A stretch of DNA of 64,000 bases from Opisthocomus hoazin (lineage: Eukaryota > Chordata > Aves > Opisthocomiformes > Opisthocomidae), in NCBI RefSeq assembly GCF_030867145.1, contig NC_134428.1, positions 8,742,001-8,806,000 of the forward strand. The letters run 5' to 3'. Of the stretch, positions 53,201 through 64,000 are shown one piece after another. How positions within the stretch are numbered: position 1 is the stretch's first letter; each line of letters starts with the position of its first letter. The translations under genes were made by a program, and so were the position numbers. The notes beneath the pieces were generated by a model, which searched no databases, was not told the DNA's origin, and saw nothing but the letters and a program-made list of their open reading frames with translations.

Positions 53201-54871
53201 CCTCATGTGTTTGGACACTAATAAGAAACAAAAATGCTGAGTAGCTTATTTTATTTTACAAATCAGATGAAAACGTGATTTATTCATTCCTTACATTCTA
53301 GATATTTGATGTTCTTAGGAATGTGCTGAGAGTGAGCAGTTCCCTTGGGGGAGCAAACAGGCATATTTTCTAATTAACGCTTAATGATTTGTGAGTGATT
53401 AAAGATTTGCACTTTCTTGGATGACAAGGTCAGTAACCAAAGTGACAAAATATACCCTTCTTCTAAGCAGTACAAGTGGCTACTTTTTAAAACAGTGTCT
53501 TCTTGTAAGGGCACTTTGACTGAGTTTTGGGTTTTGTTTGTACAATTGAAATCTTAGTCCTGCTATTTTAACCACACACTCCCGCGGATTTCAAACAATG
53601 GTAAGTTTTCTGTGGCCAAGTCCTTCTTACCCCTCTTTAACAACACAGTTTAGTCTCCTGTATTCATATCTCTAGCAGAGTGACTGGTTAGAAGTTATTT
53701 TTCTTTGCATTTGATTTGGAAAGCTGTATGTTTGGAGGGTTGGGTTGCTATTGCAATCGTTTTGGCAGGATGGTAAGCAATGTACAGGTTTATTTGTAAC
53801 GTATTAAGTCCTTGGCATACTTTACTGTACTTCAGAGGCTCCACTATTTATTTTTTGTTGTGGCTTCCCTTTAGTCCTTGCCAATTTATTTCCCGTCCTT
53901 TTCCAAACAAAGCTATGGTTGTCAAATCCTAACGTTAAAGAATTTTAATAGCTAGATCCAGTTACGGAGCTAATTTTTAATTTAACATTGTTCTTACAAC
54001 TTTGACTAAACAGAAAAACTCTGCAAATGGGCTAAAGAGACGTGACCCACTAGCCAACACTGTGAAAATACCCTCCTGACTTCAAGGCCCCTGGACTCCA
54101 TGCTTTTGCTACCTTCGCCCATAACCATTTTCTGAAATACTGCTTTTAAGAAGTTCTCACAATGAGATCACTGGACCGACAAACAGCTTTGTCTGATCCG
54201 GTAATAACATTTCCAGGGGCAGCACTACAGTTTGTCCTGGTTAGTTTTTGCCAGAAATTTTTATTGGTTTTCTTAAAGTAACTGCAACATTAACACAAAA
54301 GGAGCATTTTTCAAGAGAACACACGGGAGTGGGGAAGACACAAGAGTGGGGGAGCAAGGAAGCATAAGCTCTTCCTCTTCATTTAATGTCATGCCTACAG
54401 ATTCGCAAATCCTGCAGATCCGCATGGTAAACAAAAATTTGAATTAACATATCCTATATACGTTTGCTGTATAAACCATGGAATGTAGCTCCCTGACATG
54501 TTGTGCTGTTTATGCCCAAGTCTTTCACTTGTTCCAGCAAAGCCTGACTGCAGCTAACTAAAGCATTCCTTTTCAGGAATATTTCTGGACTCGTGCATCT
54601 TTTGGTTTGGAGGGTGACAGTGGGATAAGAGGCAGTGGAGAAGAACATTAACTGAGGTGGAAGTGAGTAATGAGAACAAGGAAGTATCTTCAGATCCCTC
54701 AAGATCCGTAAGTTTGTCAGAACTCCTTCCAACCTCCTTGTTCTAGGCTCAGCAAGCCTTAAACAAGGACTCCAGTTCTCAAGGAGTTAAGGATTGTTGG
54801 GAAGCTGCTGCTCTTACTTCATCTCACCACAGTTCCTCTGGGGGAGGAGGTAATGTTCCCAAGGCTGGAGT

Positions 54872-54899
54872 GGGAAGGGGTATGTGGGAAGGGGTATGT
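54872..54899 (+). repeat. 14-bp tandem duplication (2 copies)
   Basis: GGGAAGGGGTATGT is present twice, end to end. A short tandem duplication consistent with replication slippage. Confidence 0.85.
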
Positions 54900-56689
54900 G
54901 AGTAAGGTCGTTTACCAAGGACACACTAAGGTTTATAGAGGTCTGAGACAATTTTTATGAGCGTACCATGGCTCTTGGGGATGAAAGCAAAGAACCCTTT
55001 GACACCTGCAGAGGGGAAGGAGAAGGGAGACAAAGCTGTGAGAACCCTGATGTGCCTTAGTGGTTTTTAAGGTGACTAATCACATGATGTCCCACACTGA
55101 GGATGGCAGCTCCCTTTGTATGGACTTTTAAAGAACCGCGAGAGAGGAAAAGTCCATTTCGCTCTTTACTTTCTCTTTGTTTTCCCCATTCCTCCCCTCA
55201 CAGAGCTGTCCAACAGTGGAATCGTTCCACAGCATGCTTCCTAAGGTCCACAGCGGGGAAGAAATCATATTCATCTGGATTTTGATCATTAGCAGAGTGT
55301 GATTTTGCTCTGAAAGACGTAATGCATATTTATGGTAAACTGAATGGTATTCCTGTCTCTCTGTCCCTAACACTATGTGCATCACATGATCAGGCATGGA
55401 TGCTTCCCAAGCGAGCAGTTTAAGAATCTCAGGTCCAGATTTTCCAAAATCGCCAATGTTGAGCATTTACTGTCATGTTTCACGTTACCTTTCAACTCTC
55501 CAGGCCCTATTTTACAGAATTTCCTGCAAGAATTTCTAACTGTAAATAAACAAAATATGAGTCTCACTTTAGCATTTCTGCAGAGCTTTTCTGCTTGTCA
55601 GACCTTATGTTCAGAAAAAGTGACAAACAACGGAAGGATAAAAGCTGCAGCATGGGAAGCTCTGTGGACGACAGCTCTAGGCATTGTGGGCAACATTTTA
55701 CTGTTCCTAGGAACTGCTAGACAAAGTGTTACAAATTACTTTTTTTTTTGTAAACAGGTGCATTTGTAAGTTGACCTTTAAATTACCCAAAGCTGCATGC
55801 TAATTTTCCCCATGCCGCTGTACCTGGTAGGAACTGATGGAAGAAACACATGAGGTTTCCTCCATCAGTGCTCTTTTAAGAATGCTTTGATGTCCATTCC
55901 ACTCCTCCCTAAGTATTTGGCAACCTCTGCCTCTTCATGATTAAAACTATTATGGAAAAAACATAGCTCAAAAAGCAGTATGTTCACTCTCAAACAGTGG
56001 GGTTTTTTGCAGCCAGAGGAAGCAACAACTGGGGTAATTCAGCATCCATCCTGCTGGAAGACAGAAACTAAGAGAAATCTAACAATATGCAATCTACTTC
56101 TTAGATTTGTACTTTCAAAAAATATAATGGTCAAATCACAATGGAAGGGTTATTCTCGTGCTCGTCTATACACAACAATCACCAGTAAAAATATCCATAG
56201 GAAAATATCAGATGTTTCAAACAGGTCTAATGTTTGACTTCAGAGAAGAATAGGTGAGTGAGAGTAACACTGCCTTATTGGACTTTAACTCATCTCATAT
56301 TTGAGGAATATATAAGCCGTCTGCTGGTACTGAAAAAACAGTTCTAAGCTTGCTAAATAAAGCCATTATATTCAAACTTTCATTCTTCTATTTTGGATGC
56401 AAAACTAGATGTGTCTTACTAAAAACTTAGTAATACAAAATCAACCTGACAAGAGACTGAGTTTGTTAGGTCATCTTACACAAACTGCTTATACAAACCC
56501 CTTACACAAACCCACGAGCTACCGTTTACAGGCCTAATGCATAAGTCACCAGGTCTAATAGTGGTAACCATCCTATATTCCAACATAAGAAATGAAGTCA
56601 ATAGGAGGCAAAATAAAACTAACCCAGAATGAAAGACCCAACTACCGGAAGAGAAATACTCCTTCAACACCATCGCTCCGAAATGCCTT

Positions 56690-57810
56690 GTCCAAATGGT
56701 TTAATGATATCATTAATGATATTATCACAACCACAGTGAGATATAGGCTGGAGAAGTGGACTATACAGTGGCTGGAAAATTGTCTGAATTGCCAGGCTCA
56801 AAAGATCGTGACCTGTGCTGCAATGTCCAGCTGGCAGCTGGTGACCTGTGGCATCTTTCAGGGGACAATACTGAGACCAATGCTGTTTAATGTCTTTATT
56901 AACGAGCTGGATGATAGCATGGAGTGCACTCTCCAGAAGTTCACAGTCTACAGCAAACTGGGAGGCACGGTTGATAAGCGAGGTGGCAAGGCTGCGAATC
57001 AGGAGGACCTTGACAGTATGCAAAAATGGACTTGCAGCAACTGCAAAAAGTTCAACAAAGTTCAAGAAACTGCAAAATCCTGCAATGGGGACTGAATAAT
57101 CACAAGAAACAACATAGGCTGGGCACCAACTGGCTAGGGAGCAGCTTTGCAGCAAAGGACCCTGGGGTTGTGATGGGCACTTTGAACACGAGCCAGCAGC
57201 GTGCCCTTGCAGCAAAGGAGGTTTACCACATGATGGCCTCTGTTAGCACGAGCTGCCAGTAGCCTAAAGGATACGGTTATTCCACTCTACCTGGCACTTT
57301 TTAGCCCACCTAGGGAATCCTGTGTCGAGCTTTGGTCCTCCCAGTTCAAAAGAAACATTGAAAAATTGGAGAGGATCAAGCAGAGGGCCACTAAGATGAC
57401 TAGAGGGTGGGAGAACTTGACTTCTGAAGAAAGCTTGAAAGAATTGGGTTTGTCCAGCCTAGAGAAGTTTCAGAGGAGATCTAATCATGGTCTTCCAATA
57501 TCTAGAAGACAGTTACAGGGAAGACAGAGGTACTCCCCTCACCAGGATGCTTGGTGACAGGACAAGAAGTGACACAAAGTTGCTTCATGGGAAATTCTGT
57601 CTGGATATAAAAAAAAAAATCTTCACTGTGATAAACAACTGTGAGGTTGCCCAAAGAAGTGGTGGAATCTACCTTACTGGTAACACTCAAGACTCAGCTA
57701 GACAGGCTCTTGGATAACCTAATCTAAGGCCCTGCTTTCAGTAGAAGGTTGGCCCAGGTGATCTCCAGAGGTATCTTCCACCCTAGACTTTTCTATCACT
57801 CTCTATATGC
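56690..57810 (+). mobile_element. degenerate CR1 LINE copy with 3' end
   Basis: About 1.1 kb of old CR1. The DNA follows the 37.9 kb copy from the 'GAAGTGGACTATACAGTGGC' segment (compare GAGTGGTCGGTGAAGTGGAT) through the RT C-terminus. It reaches a tail reading 'GAAGGTTGGCCCAGGTGATC', 'TCCAGAGGTATCTTCCACCC' and an eroded TTCTATCACTCTCTAT octamer end. It is 5' truncated within the RT, upstream of motif B. Many substitutions, indels and an internal A11 run (about 57,609-57,619) show it is considerably older than the intact-frame copy. Confidence 0.92.
56700..57717 (+). pseudogene. CR1 reverse-transcriptase pseudogene
   Basis: RT relic in several frames. Frame one (through 57,095) gives WTIQWLENCLNCQAQKIV, SSWQLVTCGIFQGTILRPML, NVFINELDDSMECTLQKF and SKLGG. 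Motif B GVPQGS has become GIFQGT, and the motif C FADD is replaced by FTVY, so both catalytic aspartates are gone. A frameshift near 57,090 leads to AAKDPGVVMGTLNTSQQRAL, which matches the [20 protein letters not shown] region. Further shifts lead to QSEIKQRATKM-like sequence (MERIKQRATKMTRGWENL, 57,366 onward) and SLKELGLSSLEKF. The C-terminal part is split again before GDRTRSDTKLLHGKFCLDI. It is non-functional. Confidence 0.9.
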
Positions 57811-60800
57811 AAACACTTAAAAAAACCCTAATGGGTGAAAATGAAAAAGATTCATAATAGTGTACACACATATCGTGGAAAGCATATTATTTGACCCTTC
57901 ACGCTGTCCTTAAATCATGAAGTAAACTATTCCATAAACCAATGAAAAAACCGAGCTATTTTTAAAGTAAAATGACGTTGGTGTTTTATTACAATGGAAG
58001 ACTAAGCAATTTAAACTTCTAGTCCCATTTATTTTACTAGTGATACCTTATGTCTGAAAGGCCTTATGGAAGTTAAGAGTCTCCAACTTCCTATCTGAAT
58101 GCTAAGTTCAGGCTTCTATACCCTTGTTGAGATCCCTAGATTGAAATCTAGTTGTGCTTGCAAGTAGCCCTGGGGTTTTTTTCATAAATACGTAATTTTG
58201 GGTCTTTCAGCTTGTGAGCCTCATTTCCTGATCAGTGGCAATGAGCAAAATCAAGCCTCCAACTTTCAGTCTTGCTTACAGAATACGTACATCCATATCT
58301 CTCCTCCTAGCAGACTAAGAACAGTTTATTCAATGATAAAAATGCAGCACAGCCATACAAGCCCGCATTTGAGCTCAGTTTCATTGATGAAACCTCTTAC
58401 GGTTCCGCACTGGCTCACCAGTATTACTTCTGGCTACATGGCTGAATATTGGCAGGAAATGTAACTTCTTTTTGAAAAGTAAGCACGAGAAGTAGTGTTG
58501 TATGCTACGAATCAATAATGTGGAGAAGTCTCACACAGATTCTTGAAGGAAAATACCGTGTCAGCTTTGTCACTGTGCTAAAAGTCTTTCATTGGTACAT
58601 TGTCTTCTGTTGCGACAAACTAACCGATTGGTATTACAAGGATGCCTACAGAGAATGTTCCCTTGTGTTCCTCTTATCAGGAGTTTTCGCACAGCATTTC
58701 CACTTTGAGAGAAGTCGGATTACAGCCTATCCAGGCAGAGATATTTTTATCAGGAGCCATTTAAGATTTGGACAAGTAATTACTCAGTTACCCTACTGAT
58801 GAGCAGCTCCCTCAGTCTGAAGGCTTCTCGGAGTCATTGGCAGTCATGAGGTTCCTTTCTTGCAGGTTCCCTCCTTGTCCTGTTCGGATAAATCCAAAGA
58901 TCTTGTTAGCCTCTGTTTCTACTTACAACCTCTAACTGCACAGCAGAAAGCATGTCCCAATCCCTTCTAGCTACATAAATACTGCACTTGTTTACTAATT
59001 TTGGCAGGTACAAGATAAGGCATAAACTGTAGCTATGTAATCACTAAATGTTAAAAAAACCCAAAACTTATTATTCCACTCCGTATACTACAAATTATAA
59101 TGAGACCAACACTTATGCCACTGTCCCATTTCACATATCTGCAAATTGTCTGTAAACTGTTTCACATCGAACTTTGAACGTTCAATGCACATACATATGC
59201 CAGTAAGACCAGCATCTGAGCCTGTGTTTCCATTACACAGTCTCTCTTGGTCATGATGACTACCCAGCCCGCACTTTCAGACCTCGCTCTGAAAGCTCCT
59301 CATGTATAAAAGATAATTATGACTACTGGAAAAAATGCTTATCTCAGATATACAGGCAAATTGTGTCCACTGTGTAACAGCTGGTAGTGGGCAGTGGGAG
59401 AGATACATCTGTTTGTTTATGAATTCTGCCTGGTTTCAAAGATAGTCTAGGATACGGCAAGACAAGCAGGAAAAACTGGCAGAGAACCGTTGTCTTGTGT
59501 TTGCCCACTATGACCTCTGTTATCAGTAACTGCTTTCAAATAGCTTATGCCTCAAGATAAGCTACCAAGGTAGAAGGAGGTACGTGGATATGCCATCTTT
59601 TCCTTGCCACTGTCATCCTTCATGCAAATGAGGAAAGGAGAAGGCAGGAGAAAGGTCAATACCACTTTCAGATACTTCGCACTGAATTAAACAGAAAAAA
59701 AAAGTCCCTCAAAGCACATCAGTTCAACATAAGTCTGAAAAGCAGAACCTGGATATTTTGTTTCCAGGAAAAGCCTGAAGTCATCTGGCAGTGTGTTGAT
59801 ACTGCTTTAAAAATGTTTATTCTTAACTTCTAGCCAAGATAAAATATGGATGACAACTATACAAGAATTAAAAACACAAGTGAGAGAAACTGAGGAAGAA
59901 GAAGGGAGACTATTTTTAGTGGTAAATGTTTTCTTATAGGGACAATATTATACACTTACTAGCTAGCAGAGCCTTTAATGCAGTGCATGATGAAGTAGAA
60001 CAGTCAGCTTTCTTCTTTCTAGTCACTTAAGCTGTAAGCAAAACCATCTTTTGTTTAAATCTCCAGCATTCTGTTTCACACCACAATTCCACTGGCAAAC
60101 TTAGCTCTGCGTGAGGGGAACGTTTCAGGTGACTTCAGCCCAGTGGAAGTCAGGCTGCTTATGCTCGTAGCGGTTGGCTCAGCCTGAGGTACCGCTTTCT
60201 TTCCTGCAATCCCTGGGAACTGACAACAAGCAGGGCTGCGTCCTTCACCGATACTCCCAAGCTTCTCGCTTCTGCTCCTTCAGCCCCAGAGCTATGAGCA
60301 TCTCCCCCAAGAGCCGCTTCGAGTCCCTATTCCAGCCTAGCCACAAGGCAATGACCACAAAACAGGTGAAGTATGAAGGAAGCAGCCGCTCGAGGCCTTT
60401 GCCAGTCCCTCCTACCCAGAAACCCGGAGTATCTGAGCATACAGAAACCGAAAGATTCGTGAGCCGTGGGGACTGTCTATGGCACTGGATATTCTTGTGT
60501 AGGATTCCAAAGTGATTTATGAACACAGGGGTCTTTTGAGGTTTGATAGTCATAACAGAGCTGAAGTCAGTACCAGCATGAAAGGGATTGCCATGCCACC
60601 AAATGCCAGTTCCTCTGGTTGAATTGCTTGTAGTGTTCGCTGGAGCTGGTGGCACTTCAACTGCCGAAGCAACACTTTCACAGCCTGTTATTTTGCTTTT
60701 TAGCAACACATGGGATTCCTAACAGCTGTACATGGCCACTCATGCTGCACTTCAGAAGGGGTGAAGGTGAAATGAGGTAAGGTCATGCTACCACTGTTTG

Positions 60801-61269
60801 AGTAGTAACCAAGAGTGTTTTGGTCAACATAGTAGTTGCCATTTTTGTGAAGGCTTCAGGAGCAGGGATGGTGTTGCTGGAATTCACTGCAGTTCTTACA
60901 GAACAGGTAGTCTCTGGGATTGGGAAACACTGCCCACAAACTCCCACACACGGTCTGAATCCAAAGAGTCACGGTCTGGCTGATTTTTAGATAACATCCA
61001 AACCAAATGTTAACAGCAGCTTGTGTGGAAGTGTAACAGAAGGTGAGGCAGAAAAGAAAACAAACGTAGAGCCAGGCCGAGCAGCCAGGCTTCCTGGCCA
61101 GCTTTCCGCAGTGGTACGAGCTAACCCGGGGCAGCAGGCGAGGCCTCACGACCCTCCGAGCGAGCCGGGAGCCTGGGCCCGCGCCAAAGCCTGCACGGCA
61201 GCCAAACACCCGAACCGCAGCCTGCGAGTAGGAGAGAGTGGCATCACCCAGCCGGCGGTGGCCGTTATT
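57811..61269. other. non-coding stretch left of the CpG island
   Basis: AT-rich to about 60 kb, then gradually GC-richer toward the island. Open frames at 60,174-60,515 (+), 60,245-60,709 (-) and 60,856-61,209 (-) have no recognised domain and overlap each other. If the island is bidirectional, a leftward transcript would run through this segment. Confidence 0.4.
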
Positions 61270-61346
61270 TCATAGGCTTTCTCACGTACTTGCTGAAAAC
61301 GAAGCTGGAGACGGACACAGCTCCTTCCCGAGGCGCGCTCGCGGCG

Positions 61347-62212
61347 ATGGCGAGCGGAGGTTCGTGGGACCGGAGCGGCTCCCCCGGGGGCTCAGCGGAG
61401 CTGCCCGGGGATGGCCCCGCACGCACACGCTCCCTCAGCTCTCCCCGAGTTCCGCTCCTCGGCGAAGGGAGCAGGCTCCGGCGGGCCGAGTCCGACGGGC
61501 GCTGCCGCTCCCGGCGGGCCGAGGCGCCGGAGCCCTTCCCGCCGAGGGGGGGGGCTGAAGGGCGGGAGGCGGCGCGGAGCGGCGCGGTCAGCTACGCTTC
61601 GGCGGAGGCTCGGAATGGCGGCGACCCCTTCGCCCTCTCTGGGCCCGCGGTGCCGGGACGCGGTCCCCGGACGGGCTCCCCTCCCCACAGACGGCTCCTG
61701 GCCCCGGGTCTCCTCCCTGGGGAAGCGCTCGCCCCGCCACCGGGCAGGCACCGTCCCCCCCCCGCCCCTTCCCTCGCCGTGGGCGGTGGGACGGGTGTGC
61801 TGAGGCGGCACGAGCCGCCGCCGCCCCCCGCTCTCCGCTGCCGGGCACGACGCGGCCGCTCCTCCGGCGGGGCCGGCGCCCGGCCCGCTCCCGCCTCAGC
61901 CAGCGCCGCCCAGGCGAGGGCGGGAGCCGCCCGCGGGCATACGTGCGGCCGGGGATCGGCCCCCCGCCCCTGCCCGGGCCGGCGCCTGGCTGCCCGCCCG
62001 CCGCGGCGGGGAAACGGGCGGGGAAAGGGCCCTCCCTCGCTCCCTCCCTCCCTCCTTCCTTGCCTTCCTCCCTCCCCGCATAGCAGACGCCGCACGGCCG
62101 CGCACACACCTCTGCGGGCGGCGGAGCGGCGCTGGGGGAAGGTGCCGCCGTGCCCCAGCCAGCCCCGCCGCTGCCACCGTCCCGCGGGAGGGCGGCCCGG
62201 AGGCACCCGCCC
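61347..62212 (+). other. candidate first exon (coding or 5' UTR) ending at a GTGAGT donor
   Basis: From the ATG at 61,347 (context GCGGCGATGG) the frame is open for 288 codons up to a splice-donor-like CC|GTGAGTAG. The in-frame TGA lies inside the presumed intron start (62,214-62,216). The peptide begins MASGGSWDRSGSPGGSAELP and is rich in Pro, Arg, Gly and Ala. I do not recognise it. In DNA this GC-rich, stop codons are rare and overlapping frames of 300 codons also occur on the minus strand, so openness is weak evidence. A second ATG at 61,615 begins a different frame of 63 codons (MAATPSPSLGPRCRD...). The segment may equally be untranslated leader with upstream ORFs. The donor and the G-rich sequence after it favour rightward transcription. 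Confidence 0.35.
62031..62078 (+). repeat. CCCT-rich polypyrimidine tract
   Basis: About 48 bp of near-pure pyrimidine made from CCCT and CCTT units (CTCCCTCCCTCCCTCCTTCC and so on), inside the CpG island. Such mirror-like pyrimidine tracts are common in vertebrate promoters and can adopt non-B structure. Here it marks the C-rich side of the skew switch. Confidence 0.8.
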
Positions 62213-62227
62213 GTGAGTAGCCTCGGC

Positions 62228-62307
62228 GGGGGGCACGGGGGGAGCTCTGCCGGCAAGGGGAGGGGGAAACCGCCAGAAAAGGGGGGAAAGGGGGAAGACC
62301 GAGGGGG
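62228..62307 (+). other. G-run cluster with quadruplex potential
   Basis: G runs of four to six occur at 62,228-62,233, 62,237-62,242, 62,257-62,260, 62,262-62,266, 62,281-62,286, 62,290-62,294 and 62,303-62,307, all on the + strand. They begin 15 bases after the donor-like GTGAGT. Early first introns in vertebrates are often G-rich in this way. Several loops are longer than seven bases, so quadruplex formation is possible but not certain. Confidence 0.6.
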
Positions 62308-62837
62308 TGTTCACCACAGAACGCGTCTGACGCGTCCCGGGGCGGGACGGCGGGGCCGGTGGCGGGGGACTCTCAGGCCGGGCCGAACCAGCCCCGAGCC
62401 CGCTTCTGCGCAGCAGAGCTCTTGTTTTACCTTCCCCCCCCCGGTGGAAGCGGGCGGAGTCCGGTGCGGGCTTGAGTCTGAGGAGTTTTTGCAAGCGTTG
62501 AACTTTTTTCCCGCTCGAGTCGAACGCTGGGTTTCACGCCGGGTTTGATGAGCCGCTGGGGCGTTCTCCCTGGTGGGCTTCCATGGGAGGCGGCTGCCAG
62601 GCAGCGACCGGCAGCCCGCAGAAGCACGCGTCGCCTGCGGTACCCAGCGCTGGGCCTTGGAGGGCAGCGCCTTGTTTGGACATCTCTAGAGGAGCCGCGC
62701 ACTGCCGGCCTTCCCGCCGCGGGCGCGCCCCGGGCTTGCCCTTACTCACCCAATGCTGCCGCCAAGGAACCTGCAGTTCGGCCTGGACGCTGTTTTCTTG
62801 GCAGAAATACTTTGTTCACATGGTGCAGGAAAGTCTT

Positions 62838-62861
62838 CCCCCCCCCCCCCCCCCCCTCCCC
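62838..62861 (+). repeat. C19 homopolymer followed by TCCCC
   Basis: An uninterrupted run of 19 C (62,838-62,856), then T and four C. It lies just right of the CpG island. Long C runs are uncommon in vertebrate DNA, prone to length change and sequencing error, and can form i-motif or (on the other strand) G-quadruplex structures. Confidence 0.9.
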
Positions 62862-64000
62862 GGGAATAATATGTAAATGATCAGTAATTACTGCAGTCGA
62901 GCATCTTAGAGGCACCTTCTGACTTGCTACGGGGCTGTGAAGGAACGCATTGAGTAGCTGTAAAACACACACTAGATTTTCTTCAGAATTTTCTTCAGGA
63001 ACTTTGGAAGTAAACAGCCATGGTTAGCTAATCTCCATTGGAAAAGAAAAAACAGCACTTTCTGTTCACTTAGTTGCAGACTCCGTACGTACCGTGCTGG
63101 TATGTTAACTATGTAAAATAAGCCTGCTTGCCTGCCCGAGCAGATGTTTTTCTTGTCTAATAAAATAGCCTGTAATGACTCTTCCAGCGAGACCCGCTCT
63201 CTGATGCTGGTTTTGCAGGTGGTGCTGTGCAGGCAGGGCAGGGTGGTTCAGGAAAAGCACGGTGAGGCTGGGCTGCCGGGACGGAGCTGGCACGAGACTG
63301 TGGCGACCGATGCGCAGGAACCCGCACAAATGGCGGGGGAGCGCTGGGCATGGGTTTCGATCAGGGGAGAAATGTGAATTGCCGTTTACTGGAGAATCCA
63401 GCTGCTCTTTAGTAAGGGGGTGTGTGACAAATGAAGTGCTGTGCTACGGAATGCAGCTGGGGTGTAGGTACTTACCACAGCTGGTGAAATCAAAGTGGAG
63501 TGGAGACAAAGGCATCTGGAAAACATGTTCACCAGAGGCTGATGTGAGTTCATAGGACATGGAAAGAAAGAACTCTTTCTATCCTCTGCATCCCTTGTGA
63601 ACTTGTAGAATAAAGTTGGAGAATAGACTGCTGGGACACCTGGGGGAAGAGTAATCCTCCGTGCTGAATAAAGACGTGCCCAGAATTTACCGTGTCAGCT
63701 GCATGGCTAACATGGATGTTATCAGGCCAGCTGTCTGCCCAGACAGGAAACCAGGAATTACTCTGCTGATAGTCATCAACAGTAACTCCAGGTGAAATGC
63801 ACTATTACCATGGAAGCTCTTGGGAGATAATCACTTTCTTGTTACTATACTTCTTTGGGAAGGAAAGCAGTCCGTTGATACAATTGGAAATAAAACCAGC
63901 ATACTATCAGTAGACAAGACACTACTGGCGGTGTGTTCTTTGTTTGTGGTCTCTGGAAAGACTCCTATGGTAAGCACCCCAACAGTGTTGATTGTGCTGT
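62862..64000. other. sequence right of the island, no gene assigned
   Basis: The composition returns to ordinary levels apart from a GC-richer patch at 63,180-63,360. That patch includes a YY1-like AAATGGCGGGG near 63,330 and a splice-flanked 43-bp segment (63,219-63,261), neither of which is convincing. If the island gene is transcribed rightward, this is the start of its first intron. Confidence 0.45.

Larger units (their letters stand above)
49836..56689. other. 7 kb non-coding stretch, no gene recognised
   Basis: AT-rich sequence with an (ATC)7 microsatellite at 50,259-50,279, a G run at about 50,218-50,226, and a 14-bp tandem pair at 54,872-54,899. A splice-flanked open segment at 53,122-53,192 is the best exon-like candidate here and is given as a finding. 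No recognisable protein or RNA gene was seen. Confidence 0.45.
61270..62750. promoter_or_regulatory. CpG island / promoter region
   Basis: An abrupt change to very GC-rich sequence with CpG at high density, unlike the preceding 61 kb. It contains GC-box (Sp1-like) strings such as GGGCGGGGAAAGG near 62,018 and GGGGCGGGACGG near 62,339. A YY1-like AATGGCGGC lies at about 61,614, and there is no evident TATA box. This is the usual design of a housekeeping-type vertebrate promoter with dispersed starts. ATGs in good context occur at 61,347 (GGCGATGG) and 61,615 (GGAATGG), and a donor-like GTGAGT occurs at 62,213. Which gene it drives, and on which strand, could not be determined. The left part may serve a leftward transcript and the right part a rightward one. 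Confidence 0.85.

Noticed and set aside
60245-60709. 154-codon minus-strand frame left of the island
   Set aside because: No domain recognised, and it overlaps a 113-codon plus-strand frame. Neither has convincing exon boundaries.
61592-62494. 300-codon minus-strand frame in the CpG island
   Set aside because: Arg/Gly/Pro/Ala-rich reading of GC-rich DNA where stops are rare. It crosses the presumed donor and the skew switch, and no homology is recognised.
63219-63261. 43-bp splice-flanked segment (TTTTGCAG ... G|GTGAGG)
   Set aside because: The sites are moderate, the segment is tiny, there is no coding or conservation evidence, and the local GC-rich patch makes chance matches likely.
1-64000. 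Search for endogenous retrovirus, 28S rDNA, snRNA/tRNA genes and CRISPR arrays
   Set aside because: No LTR pair, primer-binding site, gag/pol/env-like frame, rRNA sequence, recognisable small RNA gene or spaced repeat array was found by reading. Very old or short remnants could still have been missed.

Overview
The window reads as a piece of bird nuclear genome. The evidence is a set of CR1 (chicken repeat 1) LINE copies with the diagnostic 3' end (GGTTGGACTAGA-type tail followed by ATTCTRTG octamers), a mostly AT-rich non-coding background, and one very CpG-rich island. There are no operons, no bacterial-type genes, no CRISPR array and no recognisable tRNA or rRNA gene. I cannot assign species.

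Layout. Positions 1-22.3 kb hold unrecognised non-coding DNA with one short antisense CR1 tail (about 1.79 kb). At 22.38-22.60 kb two CR1 tails lie in opposite orientation. At about 23.2-24.9 kb there is a decayed R2-type non-LTR retrotransposon. It keeps the RT active-site motif, the thumb/linker region, a damaged zinc knuckle and the restriction-like endonuclease signature, but it is broken by stops and frameshifts and carries no flanking 28S rDNA. From 25 to 37.8 kb I recognise nothing. At 37.88-39.52 kb there is a young, 5'-truncated CR1 with an uninterrupted 501-codon reverse-transcriptase frame and a typical 3' end. A worn CR1 fragment lies at about 49.55-49.84 kb and a longer degenerate one at about 56.69-57.81 kb. 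A CpG island (about 61.27-62.75 kb) is the promoter and first-exon region of at least one host gene. It has two strong-context ATGs, a GTGAGT donor-like site at 62,213 and an apparent GC-skew switch at the same point. A C19 tract lies just beyond it at 62.84 kb.

The genes do not form a pathway. The only intact-looking protein frame is the CR1 reverse transcriptase. The host gene(s) served by the island could not be identified, because the GC-rich open frames on both strands are uninformative. The rest of the window is probably intron or intergenic DNA. The most interesting object is the R2 fossil outside rDNA. The most useful functional lead is the island with its skew switch, which may be a bidirectional promoter.
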